Below are positions 1 to 11,975 of a DNA stretch of 64,000 nt, one piece after another. Source of the DNA: Calliopum simillimum (lineage: Eukaryota > Arthropoda > Insecta > Diptera > Lauxaniidae). The stretch covers positions 152,444,492-152,508,491 of the forward strand of contig OX638368.1 in the NCBI GenBank assembly GCA_951812925.1. The letters are read 5' to 3'. Position numbers and translations under genes: made by a program. Below the pieces are notes generated by a model that ran no database searches, had not been told where the DNA came from, and saw only the letters and a list, made by a program, of their open reading frames with translations. Position 1 is the stretch's first letter. Each line of letters opens with the position of its first letter.

Positions 1-118
1 AACTCTTTTGTTTTATAGGAGGTACGACGCTCTCTTGTTCGAACTTCCCAAGTTTTGCCTAGATCTTCTTTTTACTACCCCTAGTGTCTACAAAAGGCGG
101 AATAAGTAATTATTTTAA

Positions 119-283
119 CAAAATCGATTCGGGACTATCGAACTTTGCTATGCTTAGAACTGTCAAAAAAAGGGTGCAAAAATGATGCACAAAAGGGAGA
201 ATACGTTTACACCTTTATTTACGCATATCCAATTTTTGCCGTTCTAAGCAGAGCAACGTTCGATAGTCACGAATCGATTTTGA
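119..283. repeat. Short foldback, arms about 42 bp
   Basis: Two arms (119-160 and 242-283) are reverse complements with about three mismatches, both reading inwards from an AAAATCGATTCG end. The loop is about 80 bp. It looks like a small MITE or a remnant of one. I see no target duplication and no coding potential. Confidence 0.65.
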
Positions 284-1493
284 AAAAATACTAATTCCGA
301 CTTTTGCTTGTGTATTTTGGGTGCTTAATCAAAAATAGGGGCGGTAGGCGTGTTCATTGAACGATTTCCTTTATTTTTAAGTGCACTAGTTGTAGATGAC
401 AACTTGCTTAGTTTTCCCGTGAAAAATATTTCCACGCTCAGCCACACAGACAGACAGACTGATATGGCAGCGAGTCAGAAAGTAGCGCTTATCAAGAATT
501 TACATACGTACTTGTCCATACGTCCGACGCCTCGTAAGGACATAGTGACTATACCCCTAGCTATAGGGTATAAAAGGAAATACCTCCCACATTATTTTCT
601 TATAATTTAGCTGTGTGCATTATTTTCAAATCGATTATCACCCACATTTATCTTAAAATAATGTGGGCTTCATTTTGTTCTTATGTGAGCATTATTTCAT
701 ATTTCTAAAATGAAATAAAGCCCAGAGGAAAACCAAATAACCCCTATATTTTTAAAGAACTGAAGCCCACATTGTTAGCGTTGTTTCCAAGCCGATATTG
801 TCCACATTTGAAGAGCTGAGTGGAAGAACATATTAAGTTATAATATAGTTAATTTAAGGAGATCAGCTTTACAGTTGCCTAATTATTCTCAAATGAATTT
901 TGTTATCAGTTCACTTGGTGCCATTAGAAAATTACTTCTTATAGCTATAAAATGGGTGTGTTATCTTTTAAATCGGAGGTTCGATTTTCAAGATACAGCA
1001 TATTTTTTATTCTTGTCTATTTTTTGAAAAATGTCACTTCATACACTCAGCTCTTCATTTGGGGTTGTTATTTTGTTTCTTCTTGTGGGCTCTATTTCCC
1101 ACTTCCGTTCTTCTTTTTCTCATGCAAAGTTATTTTCAATTAAATAAGCACAAAATCACAATTTTTTAAAAGTTAAAGGTTAAAGTTAAGTTCAAACTCA
1201 AATGCAATTTGTCCTAAAAGATATTTTACTAAGAATTGAAAAACAACACAAGGAAAAGTGAAATTCATGTGCTAAAGGAAAAATATTATTTTTTCATTAA
1301 AGCAAATATTCAGCTGACCACAAATTGAAAAACAACATTGCTTTTAAGCAAAATGAAACATTTCTTAAGAAAGTAACTTTTTTGAGTTTTAACTTGTTGC
1401 CTTAATACAACAAAACATAGAAATAAAAAAATATTGAATAAAAAGTACTGGTAACAAAGTATCAATCACATTTTTTTCAATATTCTCAAAGTG
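284..1493. other. Gene-free AT-rich stretch
   Basis: No supportable gene. It holds a short CAGA-type run near 446-460, a small palindrome around 546-570 (TATACCC facing GGGTATA), and some loosely recurring GTGGGC-containing words near 660-780. The short reading frames here have no family resemblance. Confidence 0.5.
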
Positions 1494-1503
1494 TATCTTT
1501 GTG

Positions 1504-1738
1504 ACTCATGTGAAGTTGGCTCCGTGATTCTCTTCCCTATGAGCTCAAAAATGTTATCAGAACTCCTCTACGTGAATAACATGACGCTGAGCAAAAACGA
1601 TCCACCTCCGATTTTCGGTCCAATTTCGCAGAACTATTTCGAATTTTGTGAAAGAACTCCAGAACTATTCCCAACAGGCCCATAACTCTAAAAAAATTTT
1701 CGGTTTTCGAAAATCAAGGAAGCCAACTTCACATGAGT
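1504..1738. mobile_element. 235-bp MITE with 10-bp target duplication
   Basis: The ends are inverted repeats of about 20 bp (ACTCATGTGAAGTTGGCT at the left, its complement at the right). The identical 10-bp word TATCTTTGTG flanks both sides (1494-1503 and 1739-1748). That is a direct target-site duplication, so the boundaries are firm. Duplications of 9-11 bp are typical of Mutator-like (MULE) transposons, so a non-autonomous MULE is the best inference. The interior has no coding sequence. Confidence 0.8.
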
Positions 1739-1748
1739 TATCTTTGTG

Positions 1749-2634
1749 CCATTGCTGTATTGCGGCTTGCATGTATCTCTTAGAAACATTGAGCGTAAGC
1801 GTCCACTCGAACACATGTCGATAAATTCCATTCGGTGGTTAGCGGCGAATTTATTTTACACAGCTGCTTAAAAATTTATTTAGTTTGGGCTTAGGACAAA
1901 GGTTATTTTGTTATAGTTATATGATTGCCAAACAGTAAGAAGTCATTAATAAGCATGAGTTCCTTTGATTTAAATGAGGCACATTATATAAACTCATATG
2001 CAAATAATGTAAAACTAAAAAAACTAAAGCATTTCATAAGCTGGCACATGAAATTCTAGAGACAGCTACTTACATATGATGCAATATCAAAAGATAGCGT
2101 GGAACAGCAAAAACTTCGAAATTAATTGCTTTCTTCTGATGCTGTTACTCGTTGGTATATGTTAGGCTTTAAATTCAAAAACAGACATGTTGATGAACAA
2201 ACAGACAGTTGCCAGTTTTCACCTAAGCTCTACAAAGAGTTACCTAGTACAAACTGAAATTGAATAAATGTACACTAGAAGCTTAAATTTTGAAAAGAAT
2301 TTGCACAAAATATGTGCAAGGATAAAAGTTGTTAAAGTGTTCTGCCCATAATTGCAAATCTAGGAAAAAATTGTAAATATATTAATTGGACTTTTTAAAG
2401 CAAATTTTTGACAAATTGATTTTGAATATGAAAAGTTTGGAAAACGTAATAACTTTTACATATTCCACAACATGCATAGAACTAAACCTCACCGATGTTT
2501 TTCGTATTCATTTTAAAGTTGAAAAAGTTATTTATGAGATGATAGTTAAATAAACAACAACTTTGCATATGAAAATGTGAATAAAACAAACATTCACCCC
2601 TCAACATATCATACTCTTAGGCTGCTTAACATCA
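1749..2634. other. Gene-free stretch
   Basis: AT-rich DNA in which I see no gene, no clear inverted repeat and no RNA gene. Confidence 0.45.
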
Positions 2635-3195
2635 TACACGGAAAAAACTAAACAGTAAAAATTCATTGAAAATCCCAGTATTTTTTACTGATTTTTTCAG
2701 TAACTGTGCGCCCGTAAAGAAAAACCGTATTTTTTACTGATTACATACAGTAAATAAAAAAAAAATATAAATATAAAAAAAAATTTATGTTGATGGTGTC
2801 GAACTTAAGACCTTTGTGTTTCTAGGCGACGCTCTATCTACTGAGCTACTGTAGCACTTTCATTTCAATAGCTCATTGCTTAATTTAAATTATTTTTAAA
2901 AAAAATTTTTTACAATCTCAACCAGTAATAATTGAAATGTATTCTAAGCAAATATTGCAGAGCACGCTGGTATTTTTTCATGCGAAAAGTTTTTACTTCT
3001 CTATTCAATAGTTTTCACTGTTTATCTCTGTACTTTTTGAAGATTAAACCGTATATTTTACTTTCTTGCCGTTACTTTTTCATGAGAATTCAGGAAAGTA
3101 ATTGAATTACTGAAACAAACCGTAATTTTTCATGAGATTATTATTACTTTTTGCTATTTGAAAATCAATTTTTCCAGATCATTTTTTTGAGTGTA
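2635..3195. mobile_element. TIR element carrying a tRNA-like box
   Basis: The left end reads TACACGGAAAAAACT and the right end, inverted, TACACTCAAAAAAAT, giving an imperfect TIR of about 15 bp that begins in TA on both sides. The interior repeats a TTTTTTACTG word several times and contains a tRNA-like segment (see 2794-2857). No transposase is present. A Tc1/mariner-type MITE flanked by TA is plausible. Other superfamilies cannot be excluded. Confidence 0.5.
2794..2857 (-). other. tRNA-like sequence with A and B boxes
   Basis: On the minus strand there is a good A box with a perfect D arm (GCTC-AGTAGATA-GAGC), followed about 30 bases later by a B-box-like AGTTCGACACC. The anticodon stem and T stem do not pair properly, so this is not a functional tRNA gene. 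It may be a decayed tRNA or the head of a SINE-like sequence captured in the surrounding TIR element. Confidence 0.45.
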
Positions 3196-3950
3196 AATAA
3201 ATCTTTTATGAAATAGAAAATATGACAGCTGTAAATGTGCGAACATCAAGTTCTTGCACCGTACAAGCCCATTCGTATCCAACTTGGTTTGTTTGTCTAT
3301 CTATTCAATCTGTCTGACAAAATACTTGCCGGCTTGTCTTGTTTCTGTACGTGTTTTTAATTCATAATCAGAGATTGTTTCAAATAAAATGCTTTATCTA
3401 GAATTTCTCATTTATATGAGGACAGCCTTAGAAAATAAACATCCGTCTTAAAACAAAAAATTTTAAATAATAATACACATAATGCAGTAAACTAGTAGTT
3501 TTGGAACATTTATTGAAATCATACAATTATTATTGAGCGTAATTGCAAAATCGTCATTTCTCTGGCAAAATGTCACTTTTCTGTTACAAGACACTACTTT
3601 TTTAAATAAGCAAGCCCAATGTTGCATTTAGAAGAATTCTGAAATCAATATGGTCATTAGAACTACTGGACTCATTTGAACTTTTTTGGATTATCTTAAG
3701 AGGCTTCAGCTAATATTCGTAATTTGATAATATTTCTAAAATATATCTACCAGGAAATAATTTCGTAAAACTTTTTTACAATTACTCAACCCCATTGATT
3801 TACAATTTGTTTAAATTCGTAATATTTTTGTGGCCATTTTCTTGAATAATAAAAATTTATCTGTTTCATTTAAAAAATGCATTTATCACATTAGTGCATA
3901 TCGAAAATTATGATAAGGTACTATGGATATCACTGTACATTTGTATATTA
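3196..3950. other. Gene-free stretch
   Basis: AT-rich DNA with no supportable feature. Confidence 0.45.
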
Positions 3951-5041
3951 GACTGATTCAACAAAAAAAAAAAAACATTTTGAAAATTCCACAAAGAATC
4001 TGAAAAAGTGAGCTGAGATTTTTTTAAATTTTTTTACAATCATTCTCAACATCTCGGCTTGATGCGGATTTTATTTTATTACGTTCTCAAAAATGTGTGG
4101 GCTGAGTTGTGCGATATATTAAATTTTGCATCTCTTGAATCAAGGTATATAAAAAAAATAATAAATGGAACCTAAAAATAACCAACTATGGCATTTTTTT
4201 AGCTAAAATACCCATAAACTGCAAAACTTTAAACTGGGTTAAAATTTGTTGTTCCAAGGTCATCATGAAATCACGCAATCACGATTAATGCTTAAAACAG
4301 TCTTTAAAATAGAGGTGAATCAAGCACAAAATCATGAATAAAAATTTCATTTCGTTAATCAAGAAATCCAGTTTCTTGAATCGAGATTTTGTGAATCGAG
4401 AATTTTCAATAAAAATATAAAAAAAATTTATGGTTTCAGCTTTTAGTACAATCATTTGGGAGAATAAAATGATGTTGCCTGGAAAGTTTTTCGGGATTTT
4501 TGCAAATGAGTTATTTTGTAGATTTCGATGTGCTCTTTCAGAATTTCAACTTTGCTACCTCGAGTCGTGTTCGCTCGCGCTGCCATATTGGAAAAATGGC
4601 GTCCAAAATCAATTTTTTACGAATATCTCATGAACGGTTACATCTAGAGAAAAATATTGTAGCTTATAAAATTTTCTATAGAAATGAGCTTTTATTTGTT
4701 TTTGTATGACTTATAACTCAGAAGATATTCTAATTCAAAATTTAGAAAAAACCGTTTTTTCAAAAGTCATATGCAGTTGATTTTAGGTTGCAGTCATAAT
4801 TTTTTTTAATATCTTGATTAAAGGCAAAAAATCTGATATATCGTACTACTCAAGCATTTTTGAGATTTTAATAAAATAAAAACCGCATCAAGCCAAGATT
4901 TTCTATTAGTCGACGTTGCGCGACCACTAAATGATTTTCAAAAAAAGGTAAAAAATCTCAGCTCACTTTTTTGACAATCTCTCTGATTTTAGGGCGTAAT
5001 CGTGGAATTTTCAAAAACATTTTTTATTTTTTGATTCAGTC
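3951..5041. mobile_element. 1.1-kb TA-flanked foldback element
   Basis: The left end GACTGATTCAAC and right end TTGATTCAGTC form matched TIRs, each bordered by TA (3949-3950 and 5042-5043). Inside, the arms continue as diverged inverted repeats over about 200 bp (3951-4165 against 4810-5041), sharing the GTGAGCTGAGATTTTTT and TCTTGATTCAAG-like blocks. No transposase is readable in the 650-bp centre. The TA duplication suggests a Tc1/mariner-mobilised non-autonomous element. Confidence 0.7.
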
Positions 5042-5043
5042 TA

Positions 5044-6980
5044 GTGTATTTACCTTGCAAGGGCATTTAAGAAATCCTGCAGAGTAGGGCAAGGAGCTGT
5101 GCACCATGCAGACAACACATAAATCACGACGTAAGTAATTTTTGCTTACGTGTGAACATTGCGAAAATTTATGTCCTCTCGAGGAAGGATTTTTTCTTAT
5201 TTCTCTCTTCTAACGATTCTTTTCCTTACTAGTTTTTTTTACAACACGAGGAAATATCTGTGAAATGCTTTTGTCAAGGTTAACCTCAATAATTGAAAAC
5301 GAAGAAGAAATTAACGCTTTTGTTTCACACTTAAAATGAATGAGAAAGGATATAAAAAGGAAATACATGTCTTTCTGTAATTGTTTAGTATTGTAATGAA
5401 TATTTCAAGGAAAAACTGAATGCCTTTACTTAGAAATATTTAAATTGTGGTCTTTTAATTCCTAAGCAAATGCTTTCAATGGCGTTAAAAAGTTAAGTAT
5501 TTCACTTATTTTAATTAAAGCAAAATATATAGAGAAAATATTTCCTTTAAAATATTACAAAGATATTTCAATAACGCAACTATCCACCCCCTATCTCTGT
5601 GTGTGTGTACGAAAATATTAAACAATTAATTTGCACCCCATGGCGTATACGTGACATTCAATTAAAGTTAAAAAGAGAAAATCTACGCTGTAGCATTGAA
5701 CAATATTCTGAGCCTTCATTTTTGTTACGGATATAGCTGCTGCACCTTTACACATTGGCGGCGAAAATCTTAATTACAACAAGTGTACAACATGTTGTTG
5801 TAGTGGCTGTGCTACCACTATTGCAGTAGTAAGAACAAGAGCAGCACTTGAAGTTGCATTCCAATGCTACAAGGACTAGCAACACTGCGTGGCATACCAT
5901 ACGTCTTACAAATACACACAAGCATTCATGTACGACAATACTAAAACAATCCAATACAATCATCAAGTGCTAAAAGGACAAAGGCAGGGACAAACACTAC
6001 GTTGGTATTGAGTCCACGTCATATTGTTAGAATGAAAATGAAATTCTATTGCTGATGAATCAGCGTTTGTATTTTTACTACATACTTATGTATATGTATG
6101 TATGCACTCAAACACACTAACACCCATAATACCTGAACAATAGCATCAACAACAACAATAATAATATCAACAACAATAATGACAGCAGCAGCAGCAGCAA
6201 ATACGCGACTTGAGTCACTCACAAGCGCTTCAAGGATCATAAAGTAGACTTTCTCCGGAATTAAAAGATGAGTATGGTATTGCCTTCTGTCCACTTTATT
6301 GTTAGACGTGGGACAAATGTAAAAAAATTTATATTTACTTTGAAAATATCTTTATAAAATTACTTTAGGAACTATTTTGGCAGACATATTTGATGAAATA
6401 CCTTATTTATAGCACCAGTTTCATTTTTAGAGTTTGGCTATAATGATTTTAAGAAATTTTAAGTTTTTGCATGGAGCTGAATATGCACGAGTATCTTGGT
6501 ATATTACAACACTACTCACAAAATTTGTTGGCTCTGGTTCAAACTTTAACTGGGCTAGGATTGTTTTGGGGTAAAAAATTAAACTTTTTTGTGTACACAA
6601 AAATTGTACTAAAATAATGTTTAAGTTCTGTATCAAAAGATTTCAGAAAGTCGTTCGATCCTTCAGGATATTTCTTTAAGAAACAGTAATAATTTTCAAA
6701 TTTCAAACATACCTACCACACATTAAGCGTAGACTCTAAAAGTATGTTTTTTTTTATATATTTTCTAATACTTCATTACGCCTTAGATGTCAAAAAACCA
6801 CTTAACGTCATGCAACTTATATGGTATTGCTTCAAATTTTAAAAATATAATAGCATACTTTCAGGGTATACGTTAAAAAGGTGACGTTAGGGGCGCACTT
6901 CTGGCGGGTGGTCAAGGAGCTCAAGCTCTCCCACCGAAATTGTGATAAAAGCAAGAGAACAAAAAACCTTGTCGCTCCAA
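5044..6980. other. Gene-free stretch with triplet repeats
   Basis: No gene seen. Short reading frames around 5748-6294 are driven by imperfect CAA, AAT and CAG repeats and have no domain signature. A weak pair of inverted words (GGGGCG near 6890, CGCCCC near 7022) brackets the C-rich tract that follows. Confidence 0.45.
6147..6200. repeat. CAA/AAT/CAG trinucleotide repeat tract
   Basis: Imperfect CAACAA and AATAAT runs are followed by about five CAG units at 6183-6199. This is a common fly microsatellite type with no evidence of being translated. Confidence 0.7.
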
Positions 6981-7004
6981 CCCCCCACCTCCCCCCCCCC
7001 CCCC
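6981..7004. repeat. C-rich homopolymer tract
   Basis: A run of six C, a short interruption, then 14 consecutive C (6991-7004) in otherwise AT-rich DNA. The opposite strand is G-rich and could fold into a quadruplex. It may also be a replication-slippage product. Confidence 0.8.
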
Positions 7005-10000
7005 GATATTAAATCCTGTCTACGCCCCTGGGTGTAATTTAGAAATTTTTGGTTGTTCTCAAACCCAATACCCCGAGCCAGCGAGTATTTTCCTGAAATT
7101 AAGTACTAAAGGCCAAACTTCTATATTTTTGATGTACTTACTATTTTTAAAATTTTTTTTTTCCGGGCTATGCAGCCAAACAAAAAAATTTTCGATACAA
7201 AAATTTAAGTTTTTACTTATTTGTGTTTTGGAACAGATAATGATGTACTGTACTTGCCCCCAAAAAGCATAAATCAGACGACACTATTGATTTGAGCTTA
7301 ATGTTCAGTGTATTTAAGTAAAATACGAACGAAATTACAAAATCCAGACAAAACGCATAAATGAAAACAAAAAAACTCTTTGCAAGGCAGGTTTCTGTTA
7401 TGTTACAATAATTACTACAATCATATCATCAGACAAATTTGCCGACATTCAGAAGAACTTACTATCTGTTCTAAAAAATTGCAAAAAATAAAATTCCTAA
7501 AATGCCAATTTCACTTTTTTGGGAAATCACTTTTTTAAGTTTGAGGTGAACGACTGTTATTTTCTCCAAGCGAAGCGGTACACGAAGTCGGCGTCATCCC
7601 ATTTATCCGTGCTAGTTCTGGGCAAAATACAAAACTTGGTAGCTTTCACATTGAAAATGACGTGAAGAAACGAAATTCACATACAAATTTCCGAAATCTG
7701 CATGCTAAGGCCGCTAGCAACACAATTTTGGCTTGCTCACTTAGATTACATTCTCACCTAGAATGAATCTTGCGAAAATTCAAAAATTGTCATTCTCAGA
7801 GTTAGCATGGATTGAAGAAAACGAAATATTGCGAGCATCTATTCTACATCGAGGCCAGAATCCATTTTCGACTAAGTATGGAGTGAGGAAAACGTAAATT
7901 TGTTTGTCTTTGTTTGTTTGCAAATAACTCCAAGTCAAACTTTAAACAAAACTCGAGCAACGCCGGCTAAAACAGCATGTAAAAGATATAACAATGGGCA
8001 ACAATTTTGGTTCTAGCATTTAAAAAAAAAAAATTTATATATTTTTTTGTATATTCTAGACAAAGTCAGTGACTCTGATATAAAAAGCTAACACAACGTT
8101 ATTTTTAGCAAATATTATTAGTTTTTGAAAACCGATCAGATTTTAAGCTAGTACAAACCGTTCTGGAGTAATTATTGTTTAACTGAAGGAATCTTTAGTG
8201 CAAAAGGTTCACACATATTTAACGCCAGTGATGATATTTCCTTTGAGAAATTTTTTGTAGACCAAGTTAAAGTTAATCGTATGATAAAGTAATAGTATAC
8301 TTGGTTTCCAATTCAAAGCATCAAAAGCGTGTGGAAACGAGCTCCGAAAAGGCTCAAGATATAAACGAGTTTTCAACAGATATACAGCCCAATGGGTCTT
8401 ATCGGTCTAAAGACCGAAAACGTTTCTATAATATTTAAAGATGATTTTCTGCCAGAAAAAAAAAGAAAAGAATAAACTATCTTACAACGTAGTAAGTATT
8501 TACAAAGATAAAATGTACTCAAGAAAAAATTCAACAAACAAATATAAGAAGAGCCAATTTCGTTATGTTTTTCGATGCCATATCATAATTGCAATATCAC
8601 ATCAAAATTAAAAGATATATAAATCTAAAAGTGCAAAAAATATATTGCTGTTTTGAAGCTTCACAAATGTTTATTTTTTTGCACTTTTTTAACTTTTTAG
8701 GTTATGATATCTCTGAGAAAGGAAAAAATATCGGTATTGTCAGTGAATTGATTTAACCCAGCGTACTGTAAATAGTTTGAAGAGATTTGAGCACCAGTAA
8801 AGGCAGAATTATCCGCTATTATAGAATTATTTACTATTGAAAAAATGTAAGAAAAAAGATAATTCTACATATGTTTTCGAGCGAAAGAGCGCAAAGATTT
8901 CTAAGTTGTGTTTAGCAGCTACTAAAGCCAACCAGCTGCTACTTTTTGTTTTTTCATTGTCCTTTACATTGTTGCAGCATTATGTATCTTTTACTATTTT
9001 TATAGATGTTTCTGAATGTATGTAAGTTTGTACATATCCTGCTTGAATTTCAAGTTGATACATTGAGATTCCTGTTCAAAAAATTAACGTTTACTTTTTG
9101 TAAAGATGCGAGTATTGAGCACACTAACATGAGTCTGGTAAAAAGGTCATGCTTATTATACATTTCATGTTTTAGTTTGGTGATTTATTTTCTTTTTTCT
9201 TTTATTTTGTTCTTTCTTGAATAAGAAGACTCTTTGTTAGATTCATTTAACATGCTATTCTTTATAAAGTGAGTTTTGTTATCCTTTAGCAGGATATACT
9301 TTTTGCTTCTTTCGTTTTTAAATATTTTTTATATTATAAATCATCGCATTTCAGTGTATAATACTTTTCTGTTTTATATGTTCTATAGTGTGAGTGTGTG
9401 TGTGTGCATCCTCCACATATGACGTTGAGTATTTGTGTAGCAATTCAAGTGCATTGTAGGAGTGCTGCTTGTTTCTGACATGCAACATAATTTATATAAT
9501 AACTAAGAGAAAGAAAATGCTTGTACCTTCTTTACATCATCTGAAATGTTTAAAAATAAGTTACATTTTTCAGAATTTCATTTTAAAATGTAGTGAAATT
9601 TCTTATTTTTTTTTTTTGAAAACAGAAAGCTTCCTGTAAGTATAATATGCTTCGCAAAAAATTTGTTTTTTTTTCGTATCTTTCTCTTATTCTTTCAAAA
9701 AGTTGCCATTAATTAAATTTTACGCTCGATTGATTTCTTTCAATCGTATGGCTATAAAAAGGATTTACAAGTCCTTACAGCGACTGCAGCACTCAACAGT
9801 TGTGCATCGATGTCCTCAATCTTGTTGCTTTATTGGATAAACGAAATTCTTTGCATTAACATAAAATTGGGTCAGTGTAAAAAATTTTTTTTTTGTCGTT
9901 TTCCATCTCAACATCGATTTAAAATTCTCTCGCTTACTCCTCATGTTGTTGTCTTTTACTTTTACTTATATACGTAGGTACTAGGTACTCTGAGAAAATA

Positions 10001-10057
10001 ACTTGTGAATTTTTTTCAGAATTTTCGAATAAAAGTCCCCATTTCTAACCGTGTAAT
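7005..10057. other. Gene-free stretch
   Basis: About 3 kb of AT-rich DNA. I see a (GT)n microsatellite near 9391-9407 and a small GGTC/GACC hairpin near 8400. No transposon protein, RNA gene or convincing exon is visible on either strand. Confidence 0.45.
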
Positions 10058-10131
10058 TGAAAAACGTAAAAAATCGATTTTTGGAACCGAATATTATCTT
10101 AACTACAAAAAAATTTATAATTTTTTAGAGC

Positions 10132-11639
10132 CACAGATAAATCCATCAAAAACTCAAGTTATACTTTTTACCAGAAAATATAAAATACCGACTTTCAGGT
10201 GCATTCGTATCAATGGAATCACCATAAATTAATCGAAAACTGCAAAGTTTCTAGGGGTGATTTAAGATCACAAACTACATTGGAAAGAAACCATTGAAGA
10301 ACGCGTAGCAAAAGCTAATAATGCCTTCTACGCTTGCAAAGTCATGTTTGGTCGCACTTGGGGCTTAGAACCTAAGGTGACACACTGGATATACTGCTCT
10401 GTCGTTAGGCCTATATTGTTATATCGAGTATTTGTCTGGTGGAACGCACTCGAAAATAAATCTATCTTAAAACCATTAGAAAGAATTCAACGACTTATGT
10501 GCTTGAGCATTACGGGTGCACTAAAAACTACATCAGCAGAATCATTAAATGTAATACTTAACATGCTTTCTATTGACTTACATGCGAAAGGAGTAGTCTT
10601 TAAAACTGCGATCCGACTGAAAGAAATTGAGGGTTTCAGCTTCAGAGAATTCCGACACAGCAAACTAAGCTCTGTTTGTAAAAAGTCGACTGACTACTGT
10701 AAACCAACACTGCATCTTGATAGGAAGTTCTCTGTTAACATAGAATCGAGAAATTCCTGGTTTAAGCGAGCTTCAGACTCATCAAATTCTATTAATATTT
10801 ACACGGATGGCTCTAAACAAGAAGCAGGGGTGGGGGCTGGAGTTTTCATTCTCACCTATAATACGACATTAAAGTATAAATTGCCACAATACTGTAGCAT
10901 CTTTCAAGCTGAGTTAGAGGCGATTAGTATGGCGACGGAACGTGTAATGGTGAGCAGAGGCTTCGATAGGGTAAATTTGTATGTTGACAGCCAAGCTGCT
11001 CTTAAGTCCCTTACAAACTATATAATTAAATCCAAGTCAGTCTTTCGATGCTACAATCTACTTCAAACCCTCAGCAGTAAGTTTGAAACATGCCTGAACT
11101 GGGTACCAGGTCACCAAGGTATAGAGGGCAACGAAATTGCTGATGAACAGGCAAAAGCAGGGGTGCTACTCGATGGTAAACAGTTAAGCGTATCACCTCC
11201 CTTACAGCAACACAATGTTATATATCAGAAATCGCTTTACTGTAAGGCTAACCTAAAATGGATCAACTCAAATACTAGCAAAATAACCAAAAATTTTTGC
11301 CCAACTTTCTGTAAAGAAAAAACCGACTACCTTCTCTCTTTATCTCGTAAAACATGTAGAACTGTTGTAGGAGCCATCACTGGACACTGTCTTATTGATT
11401 ATCATGCTCATAAAATGGGCATTCTAGCGGATAGTAGGTGTCGGTGGTGTAATGAAGACGATGAGGAGAATTTGGAACATCTACTGTGTTTTTGTCCAGC
11501 GCTTTGCAGAACCAGATTCAAAACCCTTGGACAAATGTTTTTTAACAATCTTGAAGAACATTCAGATACTGGTCTAAAACCAATAAAAAACTTTGCAATG
11601 GCTTCTAAAGCCTTCACGATCAAGCCTGAAGAGGGCTGA
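10132..11639 (+). pseudogene. LINE ORF2 C-terminus: RT end, RNase H, zinc motif
   Basis: One frame encodes the end of a reverse transcriptase (NPSKTQV, KFLGV, the WGLEPKV and VVRPILLY blocks of the thumb region), then RNase H, then a C-terminal Cys/His motif. In the 431-residue open part from 10344, the RNase H acidic residues are D155 (YTDGS), E190 (AELEAI), D215 (YVDSQAAL) and D267 (NEIADEQA), so the catalytic set is intact. The zinc motif is C366-x2-C369-x9-H379-x4-C384. Two in-frame TAA codons (10230 and 10263) break the RT part. The RT palm and the endonuclease are absent, so this copy cannot move on its own. RNase H is typical of the I, R1 and LOA groups; exact clade placement is inference. 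Confidence 0.85.
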
Positions 11640-11758
11640 AACCCCATTATTACATCTAATTAATTACATCTACGCGACTCAACGTCCGGGATGATGTGGT
11701 ATCACTACGGACCTTTTTAGTCTATGTGTGGCTAATTTGCCGCCACTTAAACCTAACC
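10132..11758 (+). mobile_element. 5'-truncated LOA/R1-like non-LTR retrotransposon
   Basis: A LINE remnant starting inside the reverse transcriptase and running through RNase H to a 3' UTR that ends in an ACCTAACCTA-like tail. TAGAGC occurs at both junctions (10126-10131 and 11759-11764), a plausible short target duplication. The 5' truncation is the usual outcome of target-primed reverse transcription. A related 3'-end fragment lies at 29390-29465. Confidence 0.8.
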
Positions 11759-11975
11759 TAGAGCTAAAGATTTAGAAATAACATAGTTTTTATTTTTCCA
11801 GCCAAATCCATTCTGTGAAAAAAAAAAACCAATGGCAAAAAAAAATTTTTTTGCCAAATGGGTATTCAGAAGAATCGAAAGTGTTCTTCAGATTTTTCTC
11901 GGAACATAAAAAAAAATAATGATTAAGATATCATTTTAAAAAGTCTTTCTATATTTTGAGTCGGTGTAGGAACGA

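Larger units (their letters stand above)
10058..11975 (+). mobile_element. Family X repeat split by a LINE insertion
   Basis: The segments 10058-10131 and 11759-11975 together align in order with one continuous repeat at about 53035-53307: the CGATTTTTGGAA / GAATATT block on the left, then TTTTGCCAAATGGGT, the AATCGAAAGTG block and TTTTGAGTCGGT on the right. The LINE at 10132-11758 therefore sits inside an older copy. Family X has no recognised coding sequence. Further pieces occur at 28655-28735 and 52281-53307. Confidence 0.65.

Noticed and set aside
5748..6294. Two minus-strand ORFs with Ala/Val-rich segments
   Set aside because: The composition comes from CAG, CAA and AAT repeats; no recognisable domain.
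7390..7440. A CTGATGA...GAAAC pair on the minus strand resembling the hammerhead motifs
   Set aside because: The intervening 30 bases do not form a stem II and there is no GUH with stem I pairing; no Penelope-like sequence is nearby.
9745..9800. TATAAAA followed by CAGT-like text as a core promoter
   Set aside because: TATA-like words are expected often in AT-rich DNA; no downstream exon or ORF supports transcription.
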